This document shows positions 62,146 to 64,000 of a stretch of 64,000 bases of DNA, in pieces; position 1 is the stretch's first letter; each line of letters starts with the position of its first letter. The DNA is from Alphaproteobacteria bacterium (GTDB lineage: Bacteria; Pseudomonadota; Alphaproteobacteria; Rhodobacterales; Rhodobacteraceae): NCBI GenBank assembly GCA_030427145.1, contig JAUHWT010000010.1:114910-178909 (forward strand), read 5' to 3'. The position numbers and the translations under genes are program-made. The notes under the pieces are model-generated. The model ran no database searches. It saw only the letters and a list, made by a program, of their open reading frames with translations, and was not told the DNA's origin.

Positions 62146-63873
62146 CTACTCTGATGCCCGAGCAGCAGTCGGCAGCGAACCTGCGAGGTCGATGCCATCC
62201 ACTCGATCAAGCCAGCGATGAAGCAGCGCCCAGGGGACTGCACGCCGCTTCTCCTCTGCCACAAGCGCATCTGACAGCTCCCCTATGAAACGGCTTGGGC
62301 CGACGAACTTCGAAGCGACGGAAAGGGGTAGATCGTGTGCTGTCTCGATACCTTTAGCCAAGTCCCGGATAGACTCAATCGACAGTTCGATTGCAAAGAT
62401 GTCGCCAGAAACTCCGGTTGGGTTTGGAGAGAAGTTGCCGTCAGGAGCTGACCTTCGAAAAACTGCAGCAAGCAGAGTATTCAGTGTCTGCCCGCCCCAA
62501 GTCAAAAGCGTTCCGCCGTTCAATTGCCAACGAGCCGGGTCATACCCATTGAGACGTGCCAGTGCCCAGATGATGCTACGGCTAGTTGGCAGAGCAGGCC
62601 CAGTAGCCTTGATCTTGGCAAGCGGATGAGACCTTTGGGCGTTATCTCCGAGATAAGCCGCCCCATCACCCCCCGCCAGTAGCCGTCGCATTGCACCGGC
62701 GTGGAAAAGGGCTCCACCTGTGGTAGCTGCGTCCGCGTCTCGGAATGCCGTATCGCCGGTTCGAATATCCACGACAGAGCTGCTGACCCCTCCGGCGATG
62801 ACGGTATGGATCCGCCCCGCATCTCCTTCATCTATCAGCCGATCGGAAGGCACGAGTGCTCCGCGTAAGTCTACAAGACAGCCCGTCGCCAGCATGTCAT
62901 GCACGACCCGAATGTGCTCATCTGTTCCAGCTTCCGCAGCCAAATGCTTCTCAGTTAAGGAACGGTCTTCACGAGTTGCTCGCCAGGCGAGGCTCAGCAC
63001 CTGCTGAAACCGAACCGATGGGCGATCGTACTCATACACGTCGTCAAGGTCTCCACGGCGACCACAGTCCAGCAACGCCTGAATGAGCTGTTCGTCATCG
63101 TCTGAGCTCCGGAAGCCGACTACTCTGCAGGTCCCGGTTCGACGGTTTCCGCGACCTATCCGCTGGAGGAAGCCGTTAACGCTGCGCGGCATCTCGGCGA
63201 GCACAACGGTATCGACGTCTCCGATGTCGATCCCGATCTCTAACGTCGACGTGGCCACACAGACGCCAAACCGGTCGTTTCGCATCTGCTCCTCTACGCG
63301 CTCCCGCTGACCGGCAAGCAAGGCCCCAAAATGGAGGTGAACCGGCCACCGGGTGCCTGAGAGCTCCTCGTGAAGATGCGCCGCCATGGCGTGTGCACCA
63401 TTGCGGGAATTGGTGAACACGAGCACTTTCTCAGCGCCCGCCCTCTCGAGCCAACGAGCGAGCTGCCGGGCCTTAGCCCGGTCTGCTTGTCCGGGCTCCT
63501 CCACGACGACATCGACGAGCTCCAGATCAATTTCGCGCGGCGAACCGTGAGATAGTACTTTCGCGTCTTCGCCGAGCCAGAGCGCTGCAACTGTCGGCAT
63601 GTCGTCCAGCGTCGCGGTCATTCCAACGATCTGAAAACTGTCCCGCGCAGACCGCGGCGGCTTGGCCGCACTCCGGATACGAGAAATCACATGCCGTAGT
63701 TGCTGGCCGCGCGCCTGCCCGTGGAGCAGGTGGATTTCGTCCACTACCACCGATCGCACCGAATGCAGAAGTTCTGGGTGCCTAAGCTGCAGGGAGTCGA
63801 GCGCCTCCGGGGTCACCACGACACAGAAGGCCCCTTCTGCGTCGAGGCTCTCCAGGAAGCGCTGGAGCGCCAT
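62146..63873 (-). CDS. Lhr-like superfamily 2 helicase, N-terminal part missing
   Basis: 575 residues from the ATG at 63873. Visible motifs: VVVTPEALDSL (Ib-like), DEIH (45-48, motif II), GMTATLDD (motif III region), VFTNSRNGAHAMAAHL (IV), CVATSTLEIGIDIGDVD (V) and QRIGRGNRR (VI, 237-245); a WH/Lhr-type C-terminal region with LTWGGQTLNTLLAAVF follows. The Walker A motif I and Q-motif are absent: an in-frame TGA stands at 63939-63937, and the 60 bases upstream give no helicase motif in frame. It is either 5'-truncated or frameshifted. It is not next to the ligase/exonuclease pair. A defence or repair role is possible. Confidence 0.75.
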   Translation of the reverse strand: MALQRFLESLDAEGAFCVVVTPEALDSLQLRHPELLHSVRSVVVDEIHLLHGQARGQQLRHVISRIRSAAKPPRSARDSFQIVGMTATLDDMPTVAALWLGEDAKVLSHGSPREIDLELVDVVVEEPGQADRAKARQLARWLERAGAEKVLVFTNSRNGAHAMAAHLHEELSGTRWPVHLHFGALLAGQRERVEEQMRNDRFGVCVATSTLEIGIDIGDVDTVVLAEMPRSVNGFLQRIGRGNRRTGTCRVVGFRSSDDDEQLIQALLDCGRRGDLDDVYEYDRPSVRFQQVLSLAWRATREDRSLTEKHLAAEAGTDEHIRVVHDMLATGCLVDLRGALVPSDRLIDEGDAGRIHTVIAGGVSSSVVDIRTGDTAFRDADAATTGGALFHAGAMRRLLAGGDGAAYLGDNAQRSHPLAKIKATGPALPTSRSIIWALARLNGYDPARWQLNGGTLLTWGGQTLNTLLAAVFRRSAPDGNFSPNPTGVSGDIFAIELSIESIRDLAKGIETAHDLPLSVASKFVGPSRFIGELSDALVAEEKRRAVPWALLHRWLDRVDGIDLAGSLPTAARASE

Positions 63874-64000
63874 GGCGCACCGGAAATCTTCAACACCGAT
63901 AGTAATAGTGTGATGGCCGTTTTCCCGCAGTTTTCCTCAGCACTTGCTGCTTTTGGTAGATTGAAAGGAAACTGGTACCGCAGGGTGTTCCAGACTTCCT

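Noticed and set aside
1..64000. CRISPR arrays, insertion sequences, prophage or integrase genes
   Set aside because: No regularly spaced direct repeats, transposase or recombinase frames were seen on either strand.

Overview
This window looks like high-GC chromosomal DNA from an alphaproteobacterium, most likely a marine member of the Rhodobacterales (Roseobacter-like). The pointers are TRAP and ABC uptake systems in nearly every locus, a TauR/Tpa taurine locus, eutB/eutC, an FeS-containing bacterial photolyase/cryptochrome, a ligase-associated exonuclease, and dense ATGA-coupled operons. This is inference from gene content; there is no rRNA or marker gene here. I found no insertion sequence, integrase, CRISPR array, rRNA or intact tRNA.

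Layout. (1) 1-7092: a sugar or sugar-acid locus: the end of a UgpC/MalK-type ABC ATPase, a TIM-barrel isomerase, a Gfo/Idh/MocA oxidoreductase, a DctPQM TRAP transporter on the minus strand and a divergent SDR. (2) 7619-17817: an exported sulfatase, an exported HAD hydrolase, then a tightly coupled moxR-DUF58-DUF4381-batA-batB/C-batD operon and a membrane-anchored coiled-coil protein with an internal duplication. (3) 17871-25860: eutC and eutB, divergent from a complete peptide-type ABC transporter with a Tat-exported binding protein. (4) 25946-31311: a 40-residue membrane protein, an ATP-dependent DNA ligase with its partner exonuclease, a TspO-like protein and an FeS photolyase. (5) 31380-36775: an RND efflux pump and a LysR regulator. 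(6) 36900-54557: a methylamine/sulfonate region: a FAD-GcvT demethylase-like flavoprotein, tauABC, tpa and tauR, two more FAD-GcvT flavoproteins, etfBA, folD and purU. (7) 54758-61848: a ProVWX-type quaternary-amine ABC transporter, a DUF1989-GcvT fusion protein, and a divergent LacI regulator with two palindromic operators. (8) 62146-64000: a 5'-incomplete Lhr-like helicase, possibly the edge of an accessory island.

The most coherent system is region 6. DMGDH-like flavoproteins could oxidise N-methyl groups, pass electrons to EtfAB and methylene groups to tetrahydrofolate; FolD and PurU would turn these into formate and free THF. Because these genes surround a taurine transporter, a taurine:pyruvate aminotransferase and its MocR regulator, N-methylated taurines are a reasonable candidate substrate. 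That is a hypothesis from context only. Region 7 carries two apparent frameshifts within about 240 bases (binding-protein signal peptide and GcvT C-terminus), which are assembly errors, slippage sites or decay.
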